Shown here piece by piece: positions 1-6,810 of a stretch of 20,509 nt of DNA. Positions within the stretch are counted from its first letter, which is position 1. Each line of letters begins with the position of its first letter. The notes beneath the pieces are model-generated. The model saw only the letters and a list, made by a program, of their open reading frames with translations, was not told the DNA's origin and searched no databases. Origin of the DNA: CAZERD01 sp964515405. Lineage in GTDB: Bacteria; Campylobacterota_A; Desulfurellia; Desulfurellales; CAZERD01. A program made the position numbers and the translations under genes. The stretch covers positions 1 to 20,509 of the forward strand of contig CAZERD010000023.1 of NCBI GenBank assembly GCA_964515405.1, read 5' to 3'.

Positions 1-206
1 TAGTTATATACAAGGATAACAATGTAAGGTTTACCACAACCCTGACCACGCCTGGGTGTCCGTTGACCGTACCTATACAGGCACAGATAGTTCAGTATGT
101 AAAACAGATAGGTGCGCGTGATGTCGCCGTGGATGTGGTTTGGGACCCACCTTGGACGCCTTATATGATGAGCGACGAGGCCAGAAAGAGGTTGCTCGGA
201 GAGTAA
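1..206 (+). CDS. MIP18/DUF59 family Fe-S cluster assembly protein, C-terminal part (5' truncated)
   Basis: The window opens inside this gene. Reading from base 3 gives 67 codons ending in TAA at 204-206. The visible residues carry the hallmarks of the MIP18/DUF59 family (SufT/PaaD-like proteins): a TLTTPGCPL segment holding the conserved cysteine, then a region predicted to alternate helix and strand, then VVWDPPWTPYMM, a variant of the family's C-terminal WDPPW signature. Family members help mature iron-sulfur proteins in the cytosol; this role comes from the family, not from context here. The next gene starts directly after the stop codon, so the two are probably co-transcribed. The N-terminal portion lies outside the window, so full length and start cannot be judged. 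Confidence 0.85.
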   Translation, partial: VIYKDNNVRFTTTLTTPGCPLTVPIQAQIVQYVKQIGARDVAVDVVWDPPWTPYMMSDEARKRLLGE

Positions 207-935
207 TTGAGTGTAGGTTGTGCAATTATTACATTTAATGAAGAAGATTCGATAGAGGAGTGTCTTAAGGCTGTAAGTTTCTGTGATGAGATAGTTGTTG
301 TTGATTCTTATAGCACTGATGGTACCGTAGAATTAGCCAGGAGGTATACGGATAAGGTTTTTTTAAGGAGATTTGATGATTATCAGTCTCAAAAGAACTA
401 TGCTATATCCAAGCTTTCTACGGACTGGGTGCTCTCTGTTGACGCGGACGAAGTAGTAACCCCCGAGCTTGCACAGGAGATACTTGAGGTAGTGAAAGGT
501 TCTAGTGCTGAGGCCTATAGTATAAATATTCAGCTTGTTTTTTTGGGTAGGCCTCTGAAGTTTGGTGGGACATATCCAGATTATCATGTTAGGTTGTTTA
601 GGAAAGGATATCTGTTTGAGCACCAGATACATGAGGGTGTAAATGTCAGAGGGGCGAAGTTGAAACACAGGATGCTTCATTATAGTTATAGGGATCTTGA
701 GGATTACCTAAGTAAGTTTAATAAGTATACATCTATGATAGCTGAGAGGAATATTTCCCAAGGTAGGCATATACCTAAATGGCTTGTGCTTGTTAGGGGT
801 GGTTTTGAATTCTTTAGGAGAATAGTATTGCAGATGGCTTTCTTAGATGGATATGAGGGTATGTTGTATGCCGCTCTCTCAAGCTGTTATGCTATGGTTA
901 AGTATGCTAAAACAGTGGAGAAACAAAAACAATGA
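207..935 (+). CDS. Family 2 glycosyltransferase, WaaE/KdtX-like (LPS core type)
   Basis: This 242-residue protein is a GT-A fold family 2 glycosyltransferase of the WaaE/KdtX type, which in enterobacteria adds a sugar to the lipopolysaccharide inner core on the cytosolic side of the membrane. The visible family features are the N-terminal ITFNEE motif (residues 8-13), DSYSTDGT (33-40), a QSQKNYA segment (about 60-66) and the nucleotide-sugar/metal motif DADE (79-82). A later HE pair lies near residues 142-143. The length fits the family. The start is TTG immediately after the preceding TAA, with GGAG at 198-201 placed 5 bases upstream. No ATG start is available before the catalytic motifs. 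Its stop overlaps the deacetylase start in ATGA, so translation is probably coupled. The exact donor and acceptor cannot be told from sequence. Confidence 0.88.
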   Translation: MSVGCAIITFNEEDSIEECLKAVSFCDEIVVVDSYSTDGTVELARRYTDKVFLRRFDDYQSQKNYAISKLSTDWVLSVDADEVVTPELAQEILEVVKGSSAEAYSINIQLVFLGRPLKFGGTYPDYHVRLFRKGYLFEHQIHEGVNVRGAKLKHRMLHYSYRDLEDYLSKFNKYTSMIAERNISQGRHIPKWLVLVRGGFEFFRRIVLQMAFLDGYEGMLYAALSSCYAMVKYAKTVEKQKQ

Positions 936-1666
936 TATATGTTTTGCTGATCATCCTGCTTGCTTTTTTGTTGAGGTTCAACGTTTTTAGGACTCCTCGT
1001 AGGGGTGTTGTAGTGCTTCTGTATCATAGGATTTCTTCTGAGAAAGTGGGTACACCTTTGGATAAATTCACCGTGTCTGAGGCAAGGTTTAGGAAACAGA
1101 TTGAGTTTATAGAGAGGCTTGGGTATAGGTTTATCTCCCCGAATGAGGTGGAAACGGCGGGAGATAAAAGCGTTTTGATAACATTTGATGATGGTTACAG
1201 GGACAATCTTATAGCGGCTCGTGTTTTGAAGGAACATGGAATCACGGGCTTGTTTTTTATTTCCTCTGCTTATGTCGGTGGGAAGTTTGGTGGTGTTGAG
1301 ATGCTGAGAGAGGAGGACATTAGGTCCTTGGTAGATATGGGTATGTATATAGGTTCTCATTCTCATCATCATCTTAAACTTGGTGAACTACCTTTGGAGG
1401 TTGTAACCAGTGAAGTGTTGCGTTCCAAGGAATATTTGGATTGTTTCTTTGATGTCAAGGATTTTGCTTATCCTTATGGAAATAGGAGTGAACATGTTGT
1501 AGGAGTTCTTAGGAGAGCGGGATTTCTTAGGGGTTACATTATAGGCCAGGAGATTTATCGAAATTCTGTTCACAGTAGTTTTGAAATACCAAGGGGGATT
1601 GTAAGATATAATACAACTTTATTAGATCTGTATTTAATATTAACCAGAGGACGGTCTACTTTCTAA
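932..1666 (+). CDS. Membrane-anchored polysaccharide deacetylase (NodB homology domain)
   Basis: This 244-residue protein is a carbohydrate esterase family 4 deacetylase. One hydrophobic segment at residues 1-15 probably anchors it to the inner membrane or acts as an uncleaved signal. The NodB domain follows: motif 1 TFDDGY (84-89, with the catalytic and metal aspartates D86 and D87), motif 2 GSHSHHH (141-147, with the metal histidines of the H-x3-H pattern, H143 and H147) and motif 3 AYPYG (179-183). Such enzymes remove N- or O-acetyl groups from polysaccharides. Beside a WaaE-like glycosyltransferase, the likely substrate is an envelope glycan or LPS-linked sugar; this is inference. The ATG overlaps the stop of the preceding gene by 4 bases. 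No clear terminator follows; the next gene has its own promoter. Confidence 0.87.
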   Translation: MIYVLLIILLAFLLRFNVFRTPRRGVVVLLYHRISSEKVGTPLDKFTVSEARFRKQIEFIERLGYRFISPNEVETAGDKSVLITFDDGYRDNLIAARVLKEHGITGLFFISSAYVGGKFGGVEMLREEDIRSLVDMGMYIGSHSHHHLKLGELPLEVVTSEVLRSKEYLDCFFDVKDFAYPYGNRSEHVVGVLRRAGFLRGYIIGQEIYRNSVHSSFEIPRGIVRYNTTLLDLYLILTRGRSTF

Positions 1667-1683
1667 ATAGCGGTAAATTTTTC

Positions 1684-1712
1684 TTGACAAGAAATAGAAA
1701 TTATATTATTAA
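1684..1712 (+). promoter_or_regulatory. Sigma-70-type promoter for the acetate permease gene
   Basis: A perfect -35 box TTGACA (1684-1689) is followed by a 17-base spacer and TATTAA (1707-1712), which matches 4 of 6 positions of the -10 consensus. The spacing is optimal. The site lies in the 98-base gap between the deacetylase stop and the permease start and would start transcription near 1719, giving a leader of about 46 bases. No operator repeat is obvious within it. Confidence 0.65.
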
Positions 1713-1764
1713 TACAGTATCTTTTTTTCGGGAAATAGAGAAAATTTCCTCAGGGAGGTGTTTT

Positions 1765-2319
1765 ATGGCTGATGGAAAAGTTGCTAACCCCGCTCCTTTA
1801 GGTTTGGCTGGATTTGCACTTACAACATTTGTTCTGAGTTGCCAGAATGCCGGTCTCATACCGCATGATGGAGGTCTGTGGGCAACAGTTCCCCTTGCCA
1901 TGTTTTATGGAGGTTTGGCTCAGCTTATAGCAGGTGTTCTGGAATTCAGAACCGGAAACAGTTTTGGTGTGGCGGCATTCACTTCGTACGGTGCCTTCTG
2001 GATGGCGCTGGCTTTCTTAGTGATATTTTTTAAGATCGGTATAGTGCCTGCTTCTGCCTTTGGACAAGCCCTTGGCATAACGCTCTTGGCATGGACCATA
2101 TTTACCGGATATATGACTGTTCTCACATTCTTTACGAAACACGGTACATTGATAGCTATATTCGTTGTGTTAGAGGCAACGTTTGTACTCTTGGTCATAG
2201 GCCATTATTCGGGGAGTGGTTCTATAACTGCTATAGGTGGATGGACAGGTATAGCTACTGCTTTGCTGGCGTGGTATGGCTCATGGGAGGGGTTGAAGGC
2301 GTCTTTCTCCCAGGCGTAG
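1765..2319 (+). CDS. satP: GPR1/FUN34/YaaH (SatP) family acetate/succinate transporter
   Basis: The 184-residue product belongs to the acetate uptake transporter (AceTr) family, which includes E. coli SatP (YaaH) and moves acetate or succinate with protons across the inner membrane. Near the N-terminus is the family signature NPAPLGLAGF (8-17). Six hydrophobic segments follow (roughly 10-27, 39-58, 70-90, 97-120, 127-147 and 153-172). Family-typical stretches are the GGLAQLIAG segment with the downstream GNSFG motif and the SYGAFW segment. I chose ATG 1765 because GGGAGG at 1753-1758 sits just upstream. A longer reading frame back to 1684 would run through the promoter. A strong hairpin follows the gene. 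The substrate is inferred from the family only. Confidence 0.9.
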   Translation: MADGKVANPAPLGLAGFALTTFVLSCQNAGLIPHDGGLWATVPLAMFYGGLAQLIAGVLEFRTGNSFGVAAFTSYGAFWMALAFLVIFFKIGIVPASAFGQALGITLLAWTIFTGYMTVLTFFTKHGTLIAIFVVLEATFVLLVIGHYSGSGSITAIGGWTGIATALLAWYGSWEGLKASFSQA

Positions 2320-2349
2320 TCTCAGTAAATTTTAGTTAAAAAGGAGTTG

Positions 2350-2387
2350 AAATCCCCACACAAATGAGTATATTTGTGTGGGGATTT
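2350..2387 (+). terminator. Perfect 16-bp-stem hairpin after satP (probable terminator)
   Basis: The arms at 2350-2365 and 2372-2387 are perfect reverse complements, closing a 6-base loop. The stem includes a CCCCACAC/GTGTGGGG core and A/T ends, so the 3' arm ends in a short T run (ATTTT). The T tract is short for a canonical rho-independent terminator but partly built into the stem. An A-rich run upstream (about 2338-2342) would supply T residues for transcripts from the opposite strand, so it could act in both directions. It lies 30 bases after satP and 28 bases before the XRE-cupin gene, so an attenuator or regulator-binding role is also possible. Confidence 0.6.
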
Positions 2388-2415
2388 TCTGTGAATAAGG
2401 AGGTGGATTGTTCTT

Positions 2416-2961
2416 ATGAATATGGCGGAAAAGATAAAAACCTATAGAAAGAAACATGGTATGACGTTGAAGGTTCTTGCCCAGAAGGTGGGGTGTACGG
2501 ATGCTTATATATCCCAGATAGAGACGGGCAAGGCCGTGCCATCCATAAGCGTATTGAAAAAGCTTGCAGATGCCCTGGACATCCAGGTAAAGGAGTTATT
2601 GAGCGATGAGGACGAGAGGGAGGATAAGTTTTTCCTGTCTAAGGAAGAGAGAACCCAGATAATCTATCCTGGTAGCCACGTTCACGCTGAGTTGCTAGTT
2701 TCAAAGATTTCCAATAAGAATATGGAACCCCTGTACAAGGTTGTGCCTGTGGGATGTGGTTCCACGAAGGAACATAGACATGTAGGCGAAGAGTTTGGCT
2801 ATATTCTTAAAGGGAAGCTGGAACTTAAGGTAGGGGATCAGGTTAAAGTGCTTGAACCGGGTGATAGTTTTTATTTTCCCAGCAACATGCCTCATTCCTA
2901 CAGGAATGTTGGAGATGTGGACGTGGAGACCATCTGGGTTGTTAGCCCGCCTGTGTTGTAG
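2416..2961 (+). CDS. XRE-family transcriptional regulator with C-terminal cupin sensor domain
   Basis: This 181-residue protein has an N-terminal helix-turn-helix of the XRE/HTH_3 type (residues about 6-61; recognition region GCTDAYISQIETGKAVPS) and a C-terminal Cupin_2 domain (about 106-176). Cupin motif 1 supplies H120, H122 and E126, and motif 2 supplies P155, H160 and N164, so the metal-binding set is intact. Family members sense small molecules and repress or activate neighbouring catabolic or transport genes. The start ATG at 2416 has AGGAGGT at 2399-2405, 10 bases upstream; the next ATG at 2422 is spaced too far. It follows satP on the same strand, so regulation of acetate uptake is a reasonable but unproven guess. 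Its last 20 bases overlap the convergent rsmG gene. Confidence 0.88.
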   Translation: MNMAEKIKTYRKKHGMTLKVLAQKVGCTDAYISQIETGKAVPSISVLKKLADALDIQVKELLSDEDEREDKFFLSKEERTQIIYPGSHVHAELLVSKISNKNMEPLYKVVPVGCGSTKEHRHVGEEFGYILKGKLELKVGDQVKVLEPGDSFYFPSNMPHSYRNVGDVDVETIWVVSPPVL

Positions 2962-3541
2962 AATACTCCCTTATAGAGACTCCTGAGATTGTGACGCTTC
3001 TTTCAAGGTGCAATTGGGGTATAGGCTGACGGTGGGGGGGTTCATATAGTATGATCTGAGAGGGATTTGCGGAGATAAGGAACTGTATAAGGAAAAGGGT
3101 GGGTTTCAACCCCCTTACCGTAGCTACAGTTGAATTCGAGGAGGGGATGTCTCTTTTGTCTATATATTGAAATGGTTTGTTTATTACGGAACAAGGGAGT
3201 TTAAGGCGAGTGCACACGAGTCTTAGGAAGGCAGATTTTTTTTCACTTGCTTCTATTAGTATGCCTGTGAGATTGCCATGTGCTATCAGCAGCGGTATAG
3301 CAGGAAAACCTCCACCAGAACCTATGTCTATAAGGTATGTGTTTGTTGTACTGATGAACTTGAGGGCATAGAGAGAAGGGATTAAGAGTTTATCAATAAT
3401 GTTTACTTCTTTCTTGGACACAAGGTTTATTGAGGCTGAGAAGTGTTGCAGTATGAATATGTATTCGTTTAATTTATCTACGGATTCCTCGCTCAGAGCT
3501 ATGTTGTGGTGTTTTAATACCTTTTCAAGCTGTTCTGACAC
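2942..3541 (-). CDS. rsmG: 16S rRNA (guanine527-N7)-methyltransferase RsmG (GidB)
   Basis: This cytosolic SAM-dependent enzyme makes m7G527 in 16S rRNA. The 199-residue protein is slightly short for the family (usually about 205-240). The SAM-binding loop reads IDIGSGGGFPAIPL (71-84), followed by an acidic residue at the end of strand 2 (E97) and the VATVRGL segment (139-145), at the position of the family's usual ARA-type motif. The start is GTG with GGAG five bases upstream, inside the end of mnmG (17-base overlap), so translation is probably coupled. The mnmG-rsmG order is the conserved gidA-gidB pair. The 3' end overlaps the convergent XRE-cupin gene by 20 bases. parA/parB, often found next to it, are not here. 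Confidence 0.93.
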   Translation of the reverse strand: MSEQLEKVLKHHNIALSEESVDKLNEYIFILQHFSASINLVSKKEVNIIDKLLIPSLYALKFISTTNTYLIDIGSGGGFPAIPLLIAHGNLTGILIEASEKKSAFLRLVCTRLKLPCSVINKPFQYIDKRDIPSSNSTVATVRGLKPTLFLIQFLISANPSQIILYEPPHRQPIPQLHLERSVTISGVSIREYSTTQAG

Positions 3542-5423
3542 TATTTCTCCGGTGCTGTTCTCTCTTACGTATGTGTATCATGATGAGCGATACTGCTGCG
3601 GGTGTGACTCCAGGGATTCTTAAGGCCTGACCAAGTGAGGTTGGTCTAATTTCTGTTAGTTTGCCCTTTACTTCATTGGAGAGACCGGGAATGCTCGTGT
3701 AATCTATGTCCTCAGGGATTTTCATGCTCTCGTATTTTTTGAATTTCTCTATCTGGGTTTTTTGTATGTTTAGGTATCCTTCATACTTGATATTTATTTC
3801 AACTTGTTGTTTTGTGAGGTCTTCCAGTTCGTCAAGTTCTCTGTGGATAATTCTCAGTTTATCGTAGGTTATCTCTGGTCTTCTTAGGAGTTTAGCAAGG
3901 TCTGTTTTTATTTTTATTGGTTCTGATCCGATGGCTTGAAGTTTTTCATTTGTCTTAGCTACAGGGTATACGTGGGTGTTTTTGAGTTTATGAATGGTTT
4001 TTTCTATTCTGTTCTTTTGTTCTTTTATTCTCTCATAATTATCTTTATCTATTAGACCGTATCGAAAAGCCTTTTCAAATAGTCTCAACTGGGTATTGTC
4101 TTCTCTGAGGATGAGTCTGTATTCTGCTCGGGATGTAAACATTCTGTATGGTTCTCTGGTTCCCTTTGTTACCAGGTCGTCTATCAGGACTCCCGTATAT
4201 CCCTCTTCTCTGCCTATAATGAATGGTTCTTTTCTGCCCTGCACATGTAGAGCTGCGTTAATGCCCGCTACTATCCCTTGAGAGGCGGCCTCTTCGTATC
4301 CACTTGTTCCGTTTATTTGTCCTGCCAAGAATAAACCTTTTATTTTTTTTGTTTCAAGTGTGTGCTTAAGCTGGGTTGGGTCTACGAAGTCGTACTCTAT
4401 AGCATAACCAGGTCTCATTATTTCTACCTCTTCAAGTCCTTTTATGCTCCTTAAGAACTGCAATTGAACCTCGTATCCCAAGGAAGTATGTAGTCCATCC
4501 GCATATATCTCCGTAGATTCCGCATCCTCTGGTTCCAGAAATATTTGGTGCCTCGGTTTGTCAAAGAATTTTACGACCTTATCCTCTATAGAGGGACAGT
4601 ATCTTGGACCCATAGAGGAAATCATGCCGCTGTATAGGGGTGATTGATCGAGGTTGTCCATAATGATCTTGTGGGTTGTTTCGTTTGTGTATGTTAGATA
4701 GCATGGAATGTTGGGTCTGTCCAGTTTTTCTGTTCTGAATGAAAAAGGGAGAGGCTCTTCGTCGCCGTATTGGGGTTCCAGTACATCAAAGTTTATCGTT
4801 CTGGCGTCAAGACGAGGCGTAGTGCCTGTCTTGAGCCTCCCTATTCTGAGCCCTATTTTTTTTAGGCTTTCGGATATTTTGTTTGCTGGTGGTTCCCATG
4901 CTCTTCCTGCTTCGAATTCATTGAGTCCTATGTAGATTTTACCCTTCATGAAGGTTCCCGTTGTGATTATTATAGCCCCTGCCATATACTCGTTACCGAG
5001 ATGGGTCTTTACGCCTATCACTCTGTTGCTTTCCGCTATTATCTCATCAACGGTTTCTTGCTTTATATCCAGATTGTTTGTATGTTCTAGTGTGTGTCTC
5101 ATGAGCAATTTGTAAGCGGGCATGTCTGCCTGTGCTCTTGATGACCAGACTGCAGGACCTTTGCTTCTGTTTAGGATTTTGAATTGTAATCCTGTTTTGT
5201 CTATGATTTCCCCCATGAGTCCGCCGAACACATCTACTTCTTTTACGAGATGCCCTTTTGCTAGTCCTCCTATGGCTGGGTTGCAGCTCATGGCCCCAAT
5301 TGAGTCTATAAAGATGGTAAGAAGCAGAGTTTTCATGCCCATTTTTGCAGAAATATTAGCTGCTTCACACCCGGCATGACCACCACCTACCACAATTACA
5401 TCGTACTTTTTCGGATATGTCAT
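3525..5423 (-). CDS. mnmG: tRNA uridine-34 5-carboxymethylaminomethyl modification enzyme MnmG (GidA)
   Basis: MnmG is the FAD-dependent partner of MnmE. The complex installs the (carboxymethyl)aminomethyl group at C5 of wobble uridine 34 in certain tRNAs. The 632-residue length is normal. Visible features are the FAD-binding GGGHAGCEAA (13-22), SCNPAIGGLAKGHLV (46-60), MGPRYCPSIEDKV (271-283, with conserved cysteine C276) and the second signature AGQINGTSGYEEAASQG (367-383). A C-terminal helical tRNA/MnmE-binding region ends with an ALRIPGV segment. The ATG start at 5423 is preceded by a GGGGAGAGGG purine tract. It lies 31 bases downstream of mnmE, with a parS palindrome filling half the gap. 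The downstream gene rsmG overlaps its 3' end by 17 bases. Confidence 0.97.
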   Translation of the reverse strand: MTYPKKYDVIVVGGGHAGCEAANISAKMGMKTLLLTIFIDSIGAMSCNPAIGGLAKGHLVKEVDVFGGLMGEIIDKTGLQFKILNRSKGPAVWSSRAQADMPAYKLLMRHTLEHTNNLDIKQETVDEIIAESNRVIGVKTHLGNEYMAGAIIITTGTFMKGKIYIGLNEFEAGRAWEPPANKISESLKKIGLRIGRLKTGTTPRLDARTINFDVLEPQYGDEEPLPFSFRTEKLDRPNIPCYLTYTNETTHKIIMDNLDQSPLYSGMISSMGPRYCPSIEDKVVKFFDKPRHQIFLEPEDAESTEIYADGLHTSLGYEVQLQFLRSIKGLEEVEIMRPGYAIEYDFVDPTQLKHTLETKKIKGLFLAGQINGTSGYEEAASQGIVAGINAALHVQGRKEPFIIGREEGYTGVLIDDLVTKGTREPYRMFTSRAEYRLILREDNTQLRLFEKAFRYGLIDKDNYERIKEQKNRIEKTIHKLKNTHVYPVAKTNEKLQAIGSEPIKIKTDLAKLLRRPEITYDKLRIIHRELDELEDLTKQQVEINIKYEGYLNIQKTQIEKFKKYESMKIPEDIDYTSIPGLSNEVKGKLTEIRPTSLGQALRIPGVTPAAVSLIMIHIRKREQHRRNSVRTA

Positions 5424-5438
5424 CCCTCTCCCCTTAGA

Positions 5439-5454
5439 TGTTTCACGTGAAACA
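5439..5454. other. parS: parS centromere-like site (ParB-binding palindrome)
   Basis: TGTTTCACGTGAAACA is a perfect 16-bp palindrome. It matches the bacterial chromosomal parS consensus (TGTTNCACGTGAAACA), which ParB/Spo0J binds to load segregation complexes near the origin. It fits exactly into the gap between mnmE and mnmG, touching the mnmE stop codon at 5455. Chance occurrence of such a 16-mer in 20 kb is negligible. No parA or parB lies in this window, so the partner proteins must be encoded elsewhere. Confidence 0.9.
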
Positions 5455-6810
5455 TTATTTTCCTACACAGAAGTTTTTAAACATGGTATCAAGCATATCC
5501 TCTGTGGTGATTTTGCCCGTTATTTCATCAAGACTGTCTACGAGAGACATGATATCCACAGATATCAAAGATGGATCTATATTGTTTTTAAAATCCTCTT
5601 CAATTTTGCTACATTTTTTAATGGCCTGTTTCAATGCCTCTGTTTGGGCAGCATTTAGGAGAATGATATTGTCTTCAGTATTTGCTGAAGCTATGTTGAA
5701 TAATCTATCTAAAAGGGCGTTAATGTTTATTTTATTCAAAGAGGATGTTTTCATACACTCCCCTCCCCCGACATTTTTGCATGATATTACGCAGTTTAAG
5801 TCGCTTTTATTTAGTATTTTTATCGTGGGTTTTTTGGTTTTATTCAAGAGATTTATTGTTGAGTAGTCTTCCTCAGAAAGCGGAGAGGAACAGTCAAATA
5901 CACCTATCACTATGTCTGCTTCTGATAAGGATTGTAAGCTTCTTTGGATACCTATTCTTTCTATGCTATCGGTGTGTTTTCTTATCCCCGCGGTGTCCAT
6001 GAAGGTAAAGAGCATTCCCTTGTATCTTAGTGCTTCTGAGACTACATCCCTTGTGGTTCCGGGTATGTTGGTAACAATGGCTCTTTCAAAGCCCAGTATA
6101 GCATTGAGTAGGCTTGATTTACCAACATTTGGTTTGCCTATTATTGCTACCCTGAAACCCTCAAATACAGTTTTACCTGATTCCGCTGATTTCAACATGT
6201 TATTCAATCTTTGCTTTATTTCGTTTAGTATTTCTATTTTTCTGTTTAATGTATATAAACTCATGCCATCATCGTCAAGGTGGTCTATGTTAAGCTCGTT
6301 TTCGGCCAACAGGAGTAAAATATTCTCCCTGACCTTTTCTATATCGTTGGATACGTAACCTGCCAATTGTCTTTGGGCCGCTTTAAGAGCTTTCTCGCTC
6401 CTTGAAGCTATTACCTTGGCTACAGCTTCTGCTTGTGCCAAATCTATTTTACCGTTGAGGAAGGCTCTTTTGGTAAATTCTCCGGGTTCAGCGGGTCTTA
6501 CTCCCAAGGAGATTAGCCTTTTCATTATGGATTCCAGAATAAGAAGCCCTCCGTGGGCACTTATTTCAAATGAGTCTTCACCTGTAAAGGAGTGGGGTCC
6601 TCTGAATGTGCATACGAGCACTTCATCAATAATGTCCCCTTCCTCATTCAGTATGTGGCCGTAGTATATTTTCTTGCTCTCAGGATTTATTAGTCTTTTT
6701 GAGAATATTTTGTCAAGCACTTCAAAACAGTTTTTACCTGATATCCTTATTATGCCTATGGCAGACTCAACGAAACCGGTAGCGATTGCTGCAATAATAT
6801 CATCATCCAT
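5455..6810 (-). CDS. mnmE: tRNA modification GTPase MnmE (TrmE)
   Basis: MnmE is the folate-binding GTPase that works with MnmG on wobble uridine 34 of tRNA. The 451 residues show the expected order: an N-terminal tetrahydrofolate-binding/dimerisation domain (1-about 118, ending with EPGEFTKRAFLNGK), a helical domain, and an inserted G domain. The G domain has G1 GKPNVGKS (225-232), the G2 region with IPGTTRD (249-255), G3 DTAG (272-275) and G4 NKSD (334-337). The conserved C-terminal CVGK (448-451) with its essential cysteine is present. The ATG at 6810 overlaps the end of yidC by 8 bases. A family position usually rich in DFPEE reads NIDHLDDD here (about 174-181), a mild variant. The parS site directly follows its stop codon. 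Confidence 0.97.
   Translation of the reverse strand: MDDDIIAAIATGFVESAIGIIRISGKNCFEVLDKIFSKRLINPESKKIYYGHILNEEGDIIDEVLVCTFRGPHSFTGEDSFEISAHGGLLILESIMKRLISLGVRPAEPGEFTKRAFLNGKIDLAQAEAVAKVIASRSEKALKAAQRQLAGYVSNDIEKVRENILLLLAENELNIDHLDDDGMSLYTLNRKIEILNEIKQRLNNMLKSAESGKTVFEGFRVAIIGKPNVGKSSLLNAILGFERAIVTNIPGTTRDVVSEALRYKGMLFTFMDTAGIRKHTDSIERIGIQRSLQSLSEADIVIGVFDCSSPLSEEDYSTINLLNKTKKPTIKILNKSDLNCVISCKNVGGGECMKTSSLNKININALLDRLFNIASANTEDNIILLNAAQTEALKQAIKKCSKIEEDFKNNIDPSLISVDIMSLVDSLDEITGKITTEDMLDTMFKNFCVGK

Noticed and set aside
1684..1764. Longer N-terminus for the SatP protein
   Set aside because: The extra codons coincide with the promoter and leader; the ribosome-binding site and family alignment support the start at 1765.
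5550..5567. Inverted repeat TGATAT/ATATCA around a DnaA-box-like core in mnmE
   Set aside because: Six-base arms are common by chance, the box has a mismatch, and it lies in coding sequence.
5438..5866. 142-codon open frame on the plus strand opposite mnmE
   Set aside because: It runs antisense to a complete, conserved gene, overlaps the parS site, and shows no recognisable domain or ribosome-binding site.
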